Assembly: GCF_014656295.1 (NCBI RefSeq) | Contig: NZ_BNCD01000024.1 | Coordinates: forward strand, 1-64,000 | Reading direction: 5' to 3' | Length of the DNA stretch: 64,000 nt | DNA from: Streptomyces sulfonofaciens | GTDB taxonomy: Bacteria; Actinomycetota; Actinomycetes; Streptomycetales; Streptomycetaceae | Part shown: one piece after another, positions 9,296 to 16,738 of the stretch | Layout: each line of letters opens with the position of its first letter | Numbering within the stretch: position 1 is the first letter of the stretch | Made by a program: the position numbers and the translations under genes | The notes under the pieces: generated by a model | What the model was told of the DNA's origin: nothing | What the model saw: only the letters and a program-made list of their open reading frames with translations | Database searches by the model: none

Positions 9296-10149
9296 CCGCC
9301 CGGGCCGCGCGGGCTCTTCCGCCGTCCGCTGTCCCCGAGGGGCGCCGCTTGCTGGCCATCGCCAGCGCGGCGTTGCCCGAGCACGACCCCGAGCAGGTAT
9401 GCGCGACCGCGGCGCTGTCCGGTCTGACGGCCGTGGAGTGGGGGGCGGGACCGGGTCAGGCACTGCCCCTCGACGCGCCGGACGCCGCGGTTCGCCGACT
9501 GGTGGAGGCCACCTCCGGGGCCGGGTTGCTGTGTTGCGGGCTGTCGGTGCACGACGACGTGGTGCTGGCCTCGCCGCTCGGCGTGTGGCAGCGTCTCGTG
9601 GCTGCCGCCGCCTCACTCGGGGCCCCGCACCTGCGCGTCTACGCCTGCCCGCCACAGGGGACGTTCGCCGAGGACTTCGCGTTGCTGCGCGAGCGGTTCG
9701 CGGCTCTGGCGCGGATCGCCGCGGCACACGATCTGCGCCTGCTGATCGAGCCGGCGCCGGGGACGCTGGTTCCCGGCGTGGTACTGGCACGTGACGCGCT
9801 GTCAGGGCTGACCCCCCGCCACGCCGGGGTCGTCTACGACCCGGGAAGCCTCGCGCGCGAGGGCTGGCTCGACCCGTTCCTGGCCGTCGACGTGCTGGGG
9901 GAGATGCTGAGTCACGTACACGTGAAGAACACGGCGCCGCAGCGGACACCGGAGGGCGGGTGGACCTGGCAACGCGCTTCCCTGGACAGCGGGATCGTCC
10001 ACTGGGCACGAGTGTTCGCCGCGCTGCGCCAGGCGCGCTACGCGGGGTGGATCGTGCTCGACCACCTCAGTTCGCGGGAGGGCGACAGTCTGCGTCGCGA
10101 CCTCGCGCACCTGCGCACCCACTGGGGAGAGGAGTCACATGGCGATTGA
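9292..10149 (+). CDS. Sugar-phosphate isomerase/epimerase-like TIM barrel
   Basis: 285 residues of the xylose-isomerase-like/AP-endonuclease-2 barrel. Metal-ligand positions are visible in LLIEPAPG (Glu), VVYDPGSL (Asp) and SHVHVKN (His). The family includes sugar isomerases, epimerases and inosose dehydratases, and context suggests a step after the dehydrogenases. The GTG start at 9292 overlaps the previous stop as GTGA. The end overlaps the next SDR by 11 bases. Confidence 0.82.
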   Translation: MTARAARALPPSAVPEGRRLLAIASAALPEHDPEQVCATAALSGLTAVEWGAGPGQALPLDAPDAAVRRLVEATSGAGLLCCGLSVHDDVVLASPLGVWQRLVAAAASLGAPHLRVYACPPQGTFAEDFALLRERFAALARIAAAHDLRLLIEPAPGTLVPGVVLARDALSGLTPRHAGVVYDPGSLAREGWLDPFLAVDVLGEMLSHVHVKNTAPQRTPEGGWTWQRASLDSGIVHWARVFAALRQARYAGWIVLDHLSSREGDSLRRDLAHLRTHWGEESHGD

Positions 10150-10915
10150 TCTGACCGGGCGGACCGCGATCGTGACGGGCGCCGCCTCCGGAATCGGCCG
10201 GTCCGTCGCCGTGCGCCTCGCGGCGGCGGGCGCCTCGGTCGTGATCGCCGACCGCACACCCCTGCCCTGGCACGGCGGGCCGTCCACCGAGCACCTTGTC
10301 ACCGCGGCGGGCGGCACGGCGGAGTTCATGGCGTGCGACCTCGCGGTGACCTCGTCGGTCGAGGCGATGTTCGCGCGCGCCGAGGCCCGATGGGGCCACG
10401 TGGACATCGTGGTGAACAACGCCGCCGTCAGCACCGGGACGTCGTTGACCGACACCGACGACGCGGACTGGAACCACGTCCTCGCGGTCAATGTCACCGG
10501 GGTGTTCACCCTGTGCCGCGCCGCGGTACGGCACATGCTCGATCGGCCGCCCCGCGGCGAGGTGCGCGGACGGATCGTCAACATCACCTCTCAGCACGGG
10601 ATGGTCGCAGCGCCCGAGGACATCGCCTACGGTGTCTCGAAGGCCGCGGTGGCGCAGCTCACACGGCAGATCGCCGTAGAGTACGCCGCGCAGGGCATCG
10701 TGTGCAACGCCGTCGCGCCCGGCAAGATAGAGACCGGACCCTCCGCCCGCGCGGAGGATCCCCGCTGGCACGAGTACTGGACCTCGCGGACTCCGTGGCC
10801 GCGTCTGGGCCGTCCCGAGGACGTTGCCGGAGCGGTGCTGTTCCTGGCGAGCGACGAGGCGTCCTACATCACGGGCGTGAACCTGATGGTCGACGGTGGC
10901 TGGATGGCTGGTTGA
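10139..10915 (+). CDS. Short-chain dehydrogenase/reductase (SDR)
   Basis: 258 residues with a full classical SDR signature: TGAASGIGRS near the N-terminus, NNAAVS, then the Tyr-x3-Lys motif AYGVSKAA and the C-terminal VDGGWM. The start ATG 10139 has a strong GGAGAGGAG ribosome site inside the end of the preceding gene. It is the last gene of the plus-strand catabolic operon and is followed directly by a strong hairpin terminator. Confidence 0.88.
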   Translation: MAIDLTGRTAIVTGAASGIGRSVAVRLAAAGASVVIADRTPLPWHGGPSTEHLVTAAGGTAEFMACDLAVTSSVEAMFARAEARWGHVDIVVNNAAVSTGTSLTDTDDADWNHVLAVNVTGVFTLCRAAVRHMLDRPPRGEVRGRIVNITSQHGMVAAPEDIAYGVSKAAVAQLTRQIAVEYAAQGIVCNAVAPGKIETGPSARAEDPRWHEYWTSRTPWPRLGRPEDVAGAVLFLASDEASYITGVNLMVDGGWMAG

Positions 10916-10924
10916 CAAACCGAC

Positions 10925-10962
10925 GGGCGCCGTCGTGAGGGTACTTCCTCACGACGGCGCCC
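10925..10962. terminator. Bidirectional hairpin terminator between convergent SDR and GntR genes
   Basis: A perfect 16-bp stem (GGGCGCCGTCGTGAGG and its complement) with a 6-base loop GTACTT. It sits 9 bases after the plus-strand SDR stop and 11 bases before the end of the convergent regulator gene, so it can serve both directions. Confidence 0.85.
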
Positions 10963-10973
10963 GCCTCGGACGT

Positions 10974-11684
10974 TCAGTGGGCGTCGGCGAACTGCGCCAG
11001 CACTTCCGCGCCGACGTGCCGCACATGCTCAGACATCAGGCGGTGCGCCTCCGTGGCGTTGCGCTCCAGCAGGGCGGCGGCGATCTGCATGTGTTGCTCC
11101 GCGCAGAGCGGGGAGGCGTCCATGCCCGGGATGTCGCGCTGCCGCAGCGCCGTGACGAGGGCGTTGATGTCGTCGAGCAGCCGGGCGAGGTGATCGTTGC
11201 CGCCGGCGGCCGCGATCGTCCGGTGGAACGCCTCGTCGGCCTCCCGGTAGGCGGCGTTGTCCCGCCGGTCGGCCGCGACGACCGTGCGCTCGGCCTCGCG
11301 CTGGGCCGTTATCAGCAGTCCCCGCTCACCCCGTTCGGCGGCGAGCCGGGCGGAGGTGGATTCCAGGGACTCGCGCACCTCGTAGGCGTTGCGGGTGATC
11401 TCCAGGGAGGGGGAGACGATGCGTCCGGTCGTCGGGCCGTTCGCCTCGATGAGGCCGATCTCCTTGAGCCGCAACAGCGCCTCGCGTACGGGTGTCTTGC
11501 TGACGCCCAGTTCCTTGGCGAGTCGCGCCTCGGTCACCTTCGAACCCGCGGGAAGCTGGCCCTCGATGATGGTCTGGCGGATGGTGTTGTACACCCAGAG
11601 GGCGAGGCTGTCGGGGCGCTGAGCCAGTTGGGCCGCGTTCAGCGTGACCGCGGGACCGATTCGCAGCTGCGAGGTGTCACTCAT
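10974..11684 (-). CDS. GntR-family (FadR/FCD subfamily) transcriptional regulator
   Basis: 236 residues. The N-terminal winged helix-turn-helix (IIEGQLPAGSKVTEARLAKELGVSKTPVREALLRLKEIGLIE in pattern) is followed by an all-helical FCD ligand domain with the metal/ligand histidines seen in ADEAFHRTI, EQHMQIAAAL and SEHVRH. It overlaps the amidohydrolase stop by 8 bases, so the two are co-translated. It is the only regulator in the locus and is the obvious controller of the divergent and convergent operons. A palindromic operator candidate lies at 13081-13107. Confidence 0.9.
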   Translation of the reverse strand: MSDTSQLRIGPAVTLNAAQLAQRPDSLALWVYNTIRQTIIEGQLPAGSKVTEARLAKELGVSKTPVREALLRLKEIGLIEANGPTTGRIVSPSLEITRNAYEVRESLESTSARLAAERGERGLLITAQREAERTVVAADRRDNAAYREADEAFHRTIAAAGGNDHLARLLDDINALVTALRQRDIPGMDASPLCAEQHMQIAAALLERNATEAHRLMSEHVRHVGAEVLAQFADAH

Positions 11685-13053
11685 GCCCGCTTGTATCCCT
11701 TCTCGGCACCACCAGGCGTCCCCGCTCGGGAGTTGACGCCATTTCCCCGTCCCGCGCCAGTACACGGCCACGCAGCGAGACCAATCTTACCCGGCCCTTG
11801 ACCCGCCTGCCCTCGTACGGGCTGGTTCCCGTACCGTCGCGGAAGGAGTCGGCGTCGACCGTCCATTCCGGCTCGGGGTCCCAGACCACCAGGTCGCCGT
11901 CGCTGCCCGGTGCGATCCTGCCCTTGGCGGGCCCGTAGCCGAAGCTGTCGGCGGGGCCCGTCGACAGGACGTGGGACAGCCGCTCGATGGGGATGCCCCG
12001 TGCAAGGCCCCACGACAGCAGCAGCGGCAGCCTGGCGCCGATGCCGGCGATCCCGTACTCCGCGTCGCGGCAGGGGCAGATGCGTTCGTCGACCGCGGTG
12101 CGCTGCTGGGAGTGGTCGGAGCCGACGGTGTCCAGGGTGCCGTCGGCGAGCGCCTGGCCCACCGCGTCGACGTGCTCGCTCGTGCGCAGCGGGGGTGCCA
12201 CCAGCAGTTCGCCCGCGGCGGGGGACGTGTACTCGTCGACGCTGAGCAGGAGGTGGTGCAGGCACGCCTCGGCGCCGATCTCGACGTGGCCACCGGCTCG
12301 CGCCCTGCGGACGTGGCCGATCGCGCCCGTGCTGGACAGGTGGGTGATGTAGACGCGGGACCCGGTCAGCTCCGCGATGGCCAGCGCGCGGTACACGGCG
12401 ACCTCTTCCAGGACCGGGGGGCGGACCTCCGCGAAGGCGACGGGCCCGCTCCTGCTGCCCTCCGCCGCCTCCTCGACCAGGGCCTCGATCAACTCGCCGT
12501 CCTCGCAGTGCACTTGCACGGGGATCCCGGCGCGCTTCGCGGCGGTCATGACCCGGTGCAGACCGTCGCCCGTGGCCATGATGCCCAGCTCCGGGTAGGC
12601 GAGGAACACCTTCACCGCGTCGGCGCCCAGCTCGGTGAGGCGTGCCACGTCGGCGCCGGTGAGCTCATTGGGCTGGTAGCACATGGCATGCAGGCCGATG
12701 TCGATGAGGGACTCGCCGCCGGTCACCTGCGCACGGGCCCGCTGGAAGGCGGAGACGGTCTCCTCGCCTTCACGGGGCAGCGAGAAGGACAGGGCGGTGG
12801 TGGTGCCTCCGAGGGCGGCGGCGATGCTGGCCTGCCCCAGGTCGGCCATCAGGTGGCAGTGGGGGTCCACCCCGCCCGGCAGGAGGTAGCACCCCGCGGC
12901 GTCGACGACTTCGCGGGCACCCGCGGCGTACGGGGCGCCGACGTCGGGACCGACGGCCCGCACCACACCGTCGGCGACCACGACGTCCCCGGTCCTCACC
13001 CCCTCGGGGGTCACGACGTGCCCGCGGAGTACGACCAAGTCAGCAGTTGTCAC
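11677..13053 (-). CDS. Dihydropyrimidinase/hydantoinase-like cyclic amidohydrolase
   Basis: 458 residues of the metal-dependent amidohydrolase fold. The ligands expected for a binuclear centre are present: DPHCH (His-x-His), a carboxylatable Lys in AVKVFLAYP, QVHCEDG, YITHLSS and TVGSDHS (Asp). The length and C-terminal KGRVRLV-R pattern fit dihydropyrimidinases and D-hydantoinases, which open cyclic amides or ureides. The start is taken as GTG 13053, since LVVLRGHVVTPEG is the usual beginning. There is no good ribosome site, and GTG 13068 is an alternative. The pairing with a PuuE-type protein suggests a ring-opening or ureide step in this pathway. Confidence 0.88.
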   Translation of the reverse strand: MTTADLVVLRGHVVTPEGVRTGDVVVADGVVRAVGPDVGAPYAAGAREVVDAAGCYLLPGGVDPHCHLMADLGQASIAAALGGTTTALSFSLPREGEETVSAFQRARAQVTGGESLIDIGLHAMCYQPNELTGADVARLTELGADAVKVFLAYPELGIMATGDGLHRVMTAAKRAGIPVQVHCEDGELIEALVEEAAEGSRSGPVAFAEVRPPVLEEVAVYRALAIAELTGSRVYITHLSSTGAIGHVRRARAGGHVEIGAEACLHHLLLSVDEYTSPAAGELLVAPPLRTSEHVDAVGQALADGTLDTVGSDHSQQRTAVDERICPCRDAEYGIAGIGARLPLLLSWGLARGIPIERLSHVLSTGPADSFGYGPAKGRIAPGSDGDLVVWDPEPEWTVDADSFRDGTGTSPYEGRRVKGRVRLVSLRGRVLARDGEMASTPERGRLVVPRRDTSGHE

Positions 13054-13080
13054 GGGGTTACAGTACACGACACAGCCCAG

Positions 13081-13107
13081 ATCTCGTGCATGAGATATCG
13101 TATGCAA
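13081..13107. promoter_or_regulatory. Operator candidate: two adjacent dyads in the amidohydrolase/SDR divergent promoter
   Basis: The short spacer between the divergent amidohydrolase and SDR genes holds ATCTCGTGCATGAGAT (13081-13096), a 16-base palindrome with only one mismatched pair of positions. It abuts TCGTATGCAA (13098-13107), a weaker dyad resembling the TTGTATACAA sites used by some FCD-type GntR regulators. The position and symmetry suit the locus regulator, but binding is inferred. Confidence 0.5.
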
Positions 13108-13135
13108 GCTGTTGATGGTGGAGTAAGGAGTGCTC

Positions 13136-13900
13136 ATGGACCTCGGGCTGCGAGATCGCGTTTATGTCGTCACCGGTGGTACGTCCGGGCTCGGCCGGGC
13201 GACCGTCGACGCATTGGTCGCTGAGGGGGCGCGCGTCGTCGTCTCCTCGCGTGATGCGGGCAAGGTGGCGGAAGTCGCCGACCGCTTCCCGCGGAGCGTG
13301 GTGGGCATCGTCGCCGACAACGCCGACCCCGAAACACCGGAAAGACTCACCACTCTCGCCCAGGACACGTTCGGGCGCGTCGACGGCGCCCTGGTGAGCG
13401 TCGGTGGTCCGCCCCCCGGGCGGACCACGGCCCTCACCGACGAGGCGTGGCGGGAGTCCTTCGAAAGCGTCTTCCTCGGCGCCGTGCGGCTTGCTCGCCA
13501 CCTCGCGCCGCTGCTGAGCACCGAATCCGGGCGCGAGGACGGTGGCGCGCTGGGCTACGTGCTGTCCAGTTCCGTCAAGACCCCGCTGCCGAACCTCTCG
13601 ATCTCGAACGGCCTGCGCGCGGGACTCGCGATGCTCATCAAGGACTTGGCGGACGAACTCGGACCGCAGGGCACCCGGGTCCTCGGCCTGGTGCCCGGGC
13701 GCATCCTCACCGCGCGCACGGTCCAACTGGAGCGCGGTGACCCGCAGGCGCGTCAGCGGAGCGAGGCCGTCATCCCGCTGCGCAGGCTCGGCGACCCGGA
13801 GGAGTTCGGTCGCATGGCCGCGGTGCTCCTGTCGCCCGCCGCCTCGTATGTGACGGGCTCGCTCATCCCGATCGACGGCGGCATGATGCGCGCGCTGTGA
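13136..13900 (+). CDS. Atypical SDR lacking the Tyr-x3-Lys catalytic pair
   Basis: 254 residues with a normal SDR cofactor site (TGGTSGLGRA), but the usual Tyr-x3-Lys is replaced: the segment reads NLSISNGLRAGLAM, with Ser and Arg where Tyr and Lys are expected. The rest of the fold is preserved, including VPGRILTAR and the C-terminal IDGGMMR. It belongs to a known SDR subgroup with an altered active site, so its reaction may differ from simple ketone reduction. ATG 13136 has a strong GTAAGGAG ribosome site. It is divergent from the amidohydrolase. A weak 7-bp hairpin (13903-13925) follows the stop. Confidence 0.85.
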   Translation: MDLGLRDRVYVVTGGTSGLGRATVDALVAEGARVVVSSRDAGKVAEVADRFPRSVVGIVADNADPETPERLTTLAQDTFGRVDGALVSVGGPPPGRTTALTDEAWRESFESVFLGAVRLARHLAPLLSTESGREDGGALGYVLSSSVKTPLPNLSISNGLRAGLAMLIKDLADELGPQGTRVLGLVPGRILTARTVQLERGDPQARQRSEAVIPLRRLGDPEEFGRMAAVLLSPAASYVTGSLIPIDGGMMRAL

Positions 13901-13944
13901 GCCGGTGAGGCGGCGGCGCTCACCGAGACATGCCGCCGCACGGG

Positions 13945-14255
13945 GCCAAGGCGCGCCGCCTCCCGGTTCGCGGCGAACGTGTCCAGGCCCTGGTCCTGGA
14001 GACAGTAGGCGTCGAGTTTGTCGTACAGCCCGATGCCGCGCCCTTCCTGGCGGAGGGACAGCGGGATTCCGCCCGTTTCGGCGCACAGGTCGACTCCTTC
14101 GGCGCGTTGCGGTCCGCAGTCGCAGCGGGCGGAACCGGACACATCTCCCGTGAGGCCTTCCGAATGCACGCGCACGAGGGGCACGGAGCTCCCGGCGGGG
14201 AAGACGACGGCGATGTGCTCCCGCCGTGGGCGAGCCCGTTGAAGCTGATCATTCG
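13945..14255 (-). pseudogene. GTP cyclohydrolase II (ribA) remnant, frameshifted and truncated
   Basis: On the minus strand a fragment reads REHIAVVFP, LVRVHSEGLTGDV, ARCDCGPQ, LRQEGRGIGLYDKLDAY and LDTFAANREA, the core of GTP cyclohydrolase II. The preceding piece (ISFNGLAHG) is in another frame, so a frameshift lies near 14220. The C-terminal third is missing. The first zinc cysteine of the family (HSEC) is Gly here (HSEGLTGD), while the Cys-x-Cys pair remains. It is clearly non-functional, probably a duplicated or captured copy of a riboflavin or antibiotic-type gene. Confidence 0.8.
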
Positions 14256-14935
14256 AGCAGGCCGTCACCGACGCCGGCGAGAAGGCCGCCGCCAAGGCCC
14301 GGCCCAAGCCCAAAGCCCAAAGCCCAAAGCCCAGGCCAACTTCACCGACCCCGACTCGCGGATCATGAAGAACAGCGACGGCGCCTGCATTCAGGCGACA
14401 GCGCCCAGGCCGTCGTCGATGAAGAGCACCAGGTCATCACCGCAGCCGACGTGACGACCAACCCCTCCGACGCGCTGAACTGCACCAGCATGCTCGACCA
14501 GTTCGCGGCGAACACCGGCGTCCACCCCAAGCAGGCACTGGTCGACGCCGGGTACTGCTCCGAGACCCTGAGGCCGCGCGAGAGCGCCAACTGGCCTGCG
14601 GCACCGACACGTTCATGGCCACCGGCCGACTCGCCCACGACGAGCAGGTCCCGCCCGCACCACGCGGACGCATCCCCGCCGGCGCCACCCTCAAGGAGTG
14701 CATGGCCCGCAAGCTGCGGACCAAGCCCGGCAAGGCCGCCTGCAGCCGCCGCAAGGCCATCGTGGAACCCGTCTTCGGACAGGTCATGACCTGCCAGAAC
14801 GGCCGCCGGCTCCTCCTGCGCGGCGAGGACGGAGCCCGCGGCGAGTGGCGACTGCCGGCCGCCCGCCCACAACCTCCGCAAGATCTTCCGACACGCCGGG
14901 ACCACCGGGCTCGCCGCCCTGGCCGGCTGACCGGC
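14255..14935 (+). pseudogene. IS1182-type transposase remnant with at least two frameshifts
   Basis: Pieces of one DDE transposase appear in three successive frames: FTDPDSRIMKNSDG, then AQAVVDEEHQVITAADVT with LVDAGYCSE, then KLRTKPGKAACSRRKAIVEPVFGQ. The last carries the Glu of the DDE triad. The N-terminal half is absent, and no terminal inverted repeats were seen. A short run of 7-base CCCAAAG repeats (about 14303-14332) in the linker is a likely slippage site. It abuts the ribA remnant, so the patch is a decayed insertion junction. Confidence 0.8.
14303..14334 (+). repeat. Tandem 7-base repeat CCCAAAG inside the transposase remnant
   Basis: About four copies of CCCAAAG/C occur head to tail, giving a Lys-Pro-Lys-Ala-Gln type run when translated. 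A 7-base unit changes the frame on each gain or loss, which fits the frameshifted state of the surrounding transposase. Confidence 0.7.
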
Positions 14936-15097
14936 CAGGCACCCTGACCACGCCACGAGCCCTACCAGCCGAACACCTGCCGGGCAGGACCCAACCATGG
15001 CCTCACAGATGCCCACGGGACGGCCACGACCGATCCCATTGATCACAGCCAGCAGGCCCCTTGCTCGTTACCGAGACACGCTCCTGGCGTCCGCCGC

Positions 15098-15601
15098 ATG
15101 GCAGAACGCATACCGCCGTACACCGGCACCGAGAAGGAGAACCTGTGCGCCGGCCTGGCCAGACACCGCGAGGCGGTGCTGCGGAAGGTCGAGGGACTCA
15201 ACGACGAGCAGTTGAGACGGCCCATGACGCCGTCAGGGACCAACCTCCTGGGCCTGGTGAAGCATCTCGCCGCCGTCGAGTACGCCTGGTTCTGCGAGAC
15301 CTTCGGCAGAGGGACGGAACCCCTGCCCTTCGACCCGGACGACGAGAACGCCGACCTGCGGGTCACCGCGCAGGAGAGGACCGCCGACATCCTCGCGTTC
15401 TACGAGCGGGCCCGCGCCGCCGCCGACCGGACCATCGCAGAACTGGACCTGGACACCACGGGCACCGCATGGTTCGGCGAGCCGGTCTCCCTGCGGTGGG
15501 TGCTCGTCCACATGGTCGAGGAGACCGCACGGCACGCCGGGCACATGGACATCGTGCGCGAGCTGATCGACGGCGCGAGCGGTGATCACCGCAGGACCTG
15601 A
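15098..15601 (+). CDS. DinB-like / DUF664 metal-binding four-helix protein
   Basis: 167 residues. The pattern (NLLGLVKHLAAVEYAWF, SLRWVLVHMVEETARHAGHMDIVRELIDG) is that of the actinobacterial DUF664/DinB superfamily. Members are four-helix bundles with a three-histidine metal site, here probably His in KHLA and the two in ARHAGH. Some family members are mycothiol- or bacillithiol-dependent transferases, but the function here is unknown. The promoter region is the decayed insertion remnant. The ribosome site at ATG 15098 is weak. Confidence 0.82.
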   Translation: MAERIPPYTGTEKENLCAGLARHREAVLRKVEGLNDEQLRRPMTPSGTNLLGLVKHLAAVEYAWFCETFGRGTEPLPFDPDDENADLRVTAQERTADILAFYERARAAADRTIAELDLDTTGTAWFGEPVSLRWVLVHMVEETARHAGHMDIVRELIDGASGDHRRT

Positions 15602-16656
15602 GTCCCCAGGGCCATCTCCAGCAGTTCCTGGAGCCGCAGCCCACGCGCCGCGTCGAGCGGCGAGGGCCGGCCCGAGCGGACCGCCGCCGCGAACTCGCGC
15701 CGCAGCACCGGCCAGCACTCCTCGTGGTCCATCCCCGCCGTGTCGTACACCAGCGGCTCACCGGGGCCGAAGAGCTCCACCCGGGTCTGTGCGTCGGCCA
15801 GGCGCACGGCACCCGACAAGGACGCCTGGCTGACCGCTCCGTTGGTGTGTTCGCAGCTCAGCTCGATCCAGCGGCGGGAGTCCCCGGTGGCCCGTATGGC
15901 CGCGATGGGGCCGATCGCCGCGTCCAGCAGGTCCAGCAGGTGCGGCCCCAGATCCAGCAGCGCACCCTGCTCCAGCCGCCACGAGGTCGCGAACTCGCCG
16001 CCGAGGAAGGCCCCGTGGAGGTAGCAGGAGCGGGCCCCGGTGACCACCGTGTCCGCGGCGGCCCGCAGGAAGGCACGGGTCACCGGGTGGTAGCGCTTGG
16101 TCAGCACCAACTGGGAGACCACACCGTTTGCGGCCACCGCGTCCGCGACCCGGCGCGCCGACGCCAGGTCGCCGCCCAGCGGCTTCTCCAGCAGCAGCGC
16201 CTTGCCCGCCGCGGCGGCCCGCACCGCGTACTGCGCCTGCACCGCGGGCGGCACCGCGAACGCCAGCGCCTCGCAGCGGTCGAGGAGTTCCTCGAACGAG
16301 GCGGCCACCACCGCACCGTAGGGGCGCGCGGTCTCCTCGGCGGCTTCCGTCCGGCGCGCCCACACCGCCGTCAGCGCGGTCTCGGGCCCGGCCGCGATGA
16401 TCCGCGCGTGCATCGTCCGAGCCCACGGGCCGGCCCCGACCAGACCCACCCGCAGCGGCGGCGCCGCGACACTGCCGTGCAGGGCCTCGGCGGCGGCCGG
16501 CTCCCGCGCGGCACCGGGAGGAACGGTGTCCGGCGCGGTGACGTGCGGCGCGGCGGGGTCCTGGGCCCCCACCTGCCGGGCGGGGGCGTCGGAGGCGGCG
16601 TCGTCCGAAGGGAGCGGGCCGGAGGCGGACGGGCGAGCCGGACGGCTGGTTGACAC
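15586..16656 (-). CDS. Gfo/Idh/MocA-family dehydrogenase with a disordered N-terminal extension
   Basis: 356 residues from GTG 16656, which follows a CTGGAG ribosome site. After about 65 Pro/Ala-rich residues comes the Rossmann fold (RVGLVGAGPWARTMHARI), the EKP motif (LLLEKPLGG), the catalytic Lys of LTKRYHP, and LDLGPHLLDLLDAAIG. It probably oxidises a sugar released or imported by the adjacent system. It lies 82 bases downstream of the ROK regulator on the same strand, and its last 16 bases overlap the convergent DinB-like gene. Confidence 0.87.
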   Translation of the reverse strand: MSTSRPARPSASGPLPSDDAASDAPARQVGAQDPAAPHVTAPDTVPPGAAREPAAAEALHGSVAAPPLRVGLVGAGPWARTMHARIIAAGPETALTAVWARRTEAAEETARPYGAVVAASFEELLDRCEALAFAVPPAVQAQYAVRAAAAGKALLLEKPLGGDLASARRVADAVAANGVVSQLVLTKRYHPVTRAFLRAAADTVVTGARSCYLHGAFLGGEFATSWRLEQGALLDLGPHLLDLLDAAIGPIAAIRATGDSRRWIELSCEHTNGAVSQASLSGAVRLADAQTRVELFGPGEPLVYDTAGMDHEECWPVLRREFAAAVRSGRPSPLDAARGLRLQELLEMALGTQVLR

Positions 16657-16738
16657 AGGACACTCCAGGGTGTGCTCGGGATCGTTGCAGGAGAAGGGCG
16701 GGGCGGCCGTCCGGGCGGGACGGGGCCCGCCGTGCGGC

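Noticed and set aside
14303..14334. Short repeats considered as a CRISPR array
   Set aside because: The unit is only 7 bases, with no spacers and no cas genes in the window.
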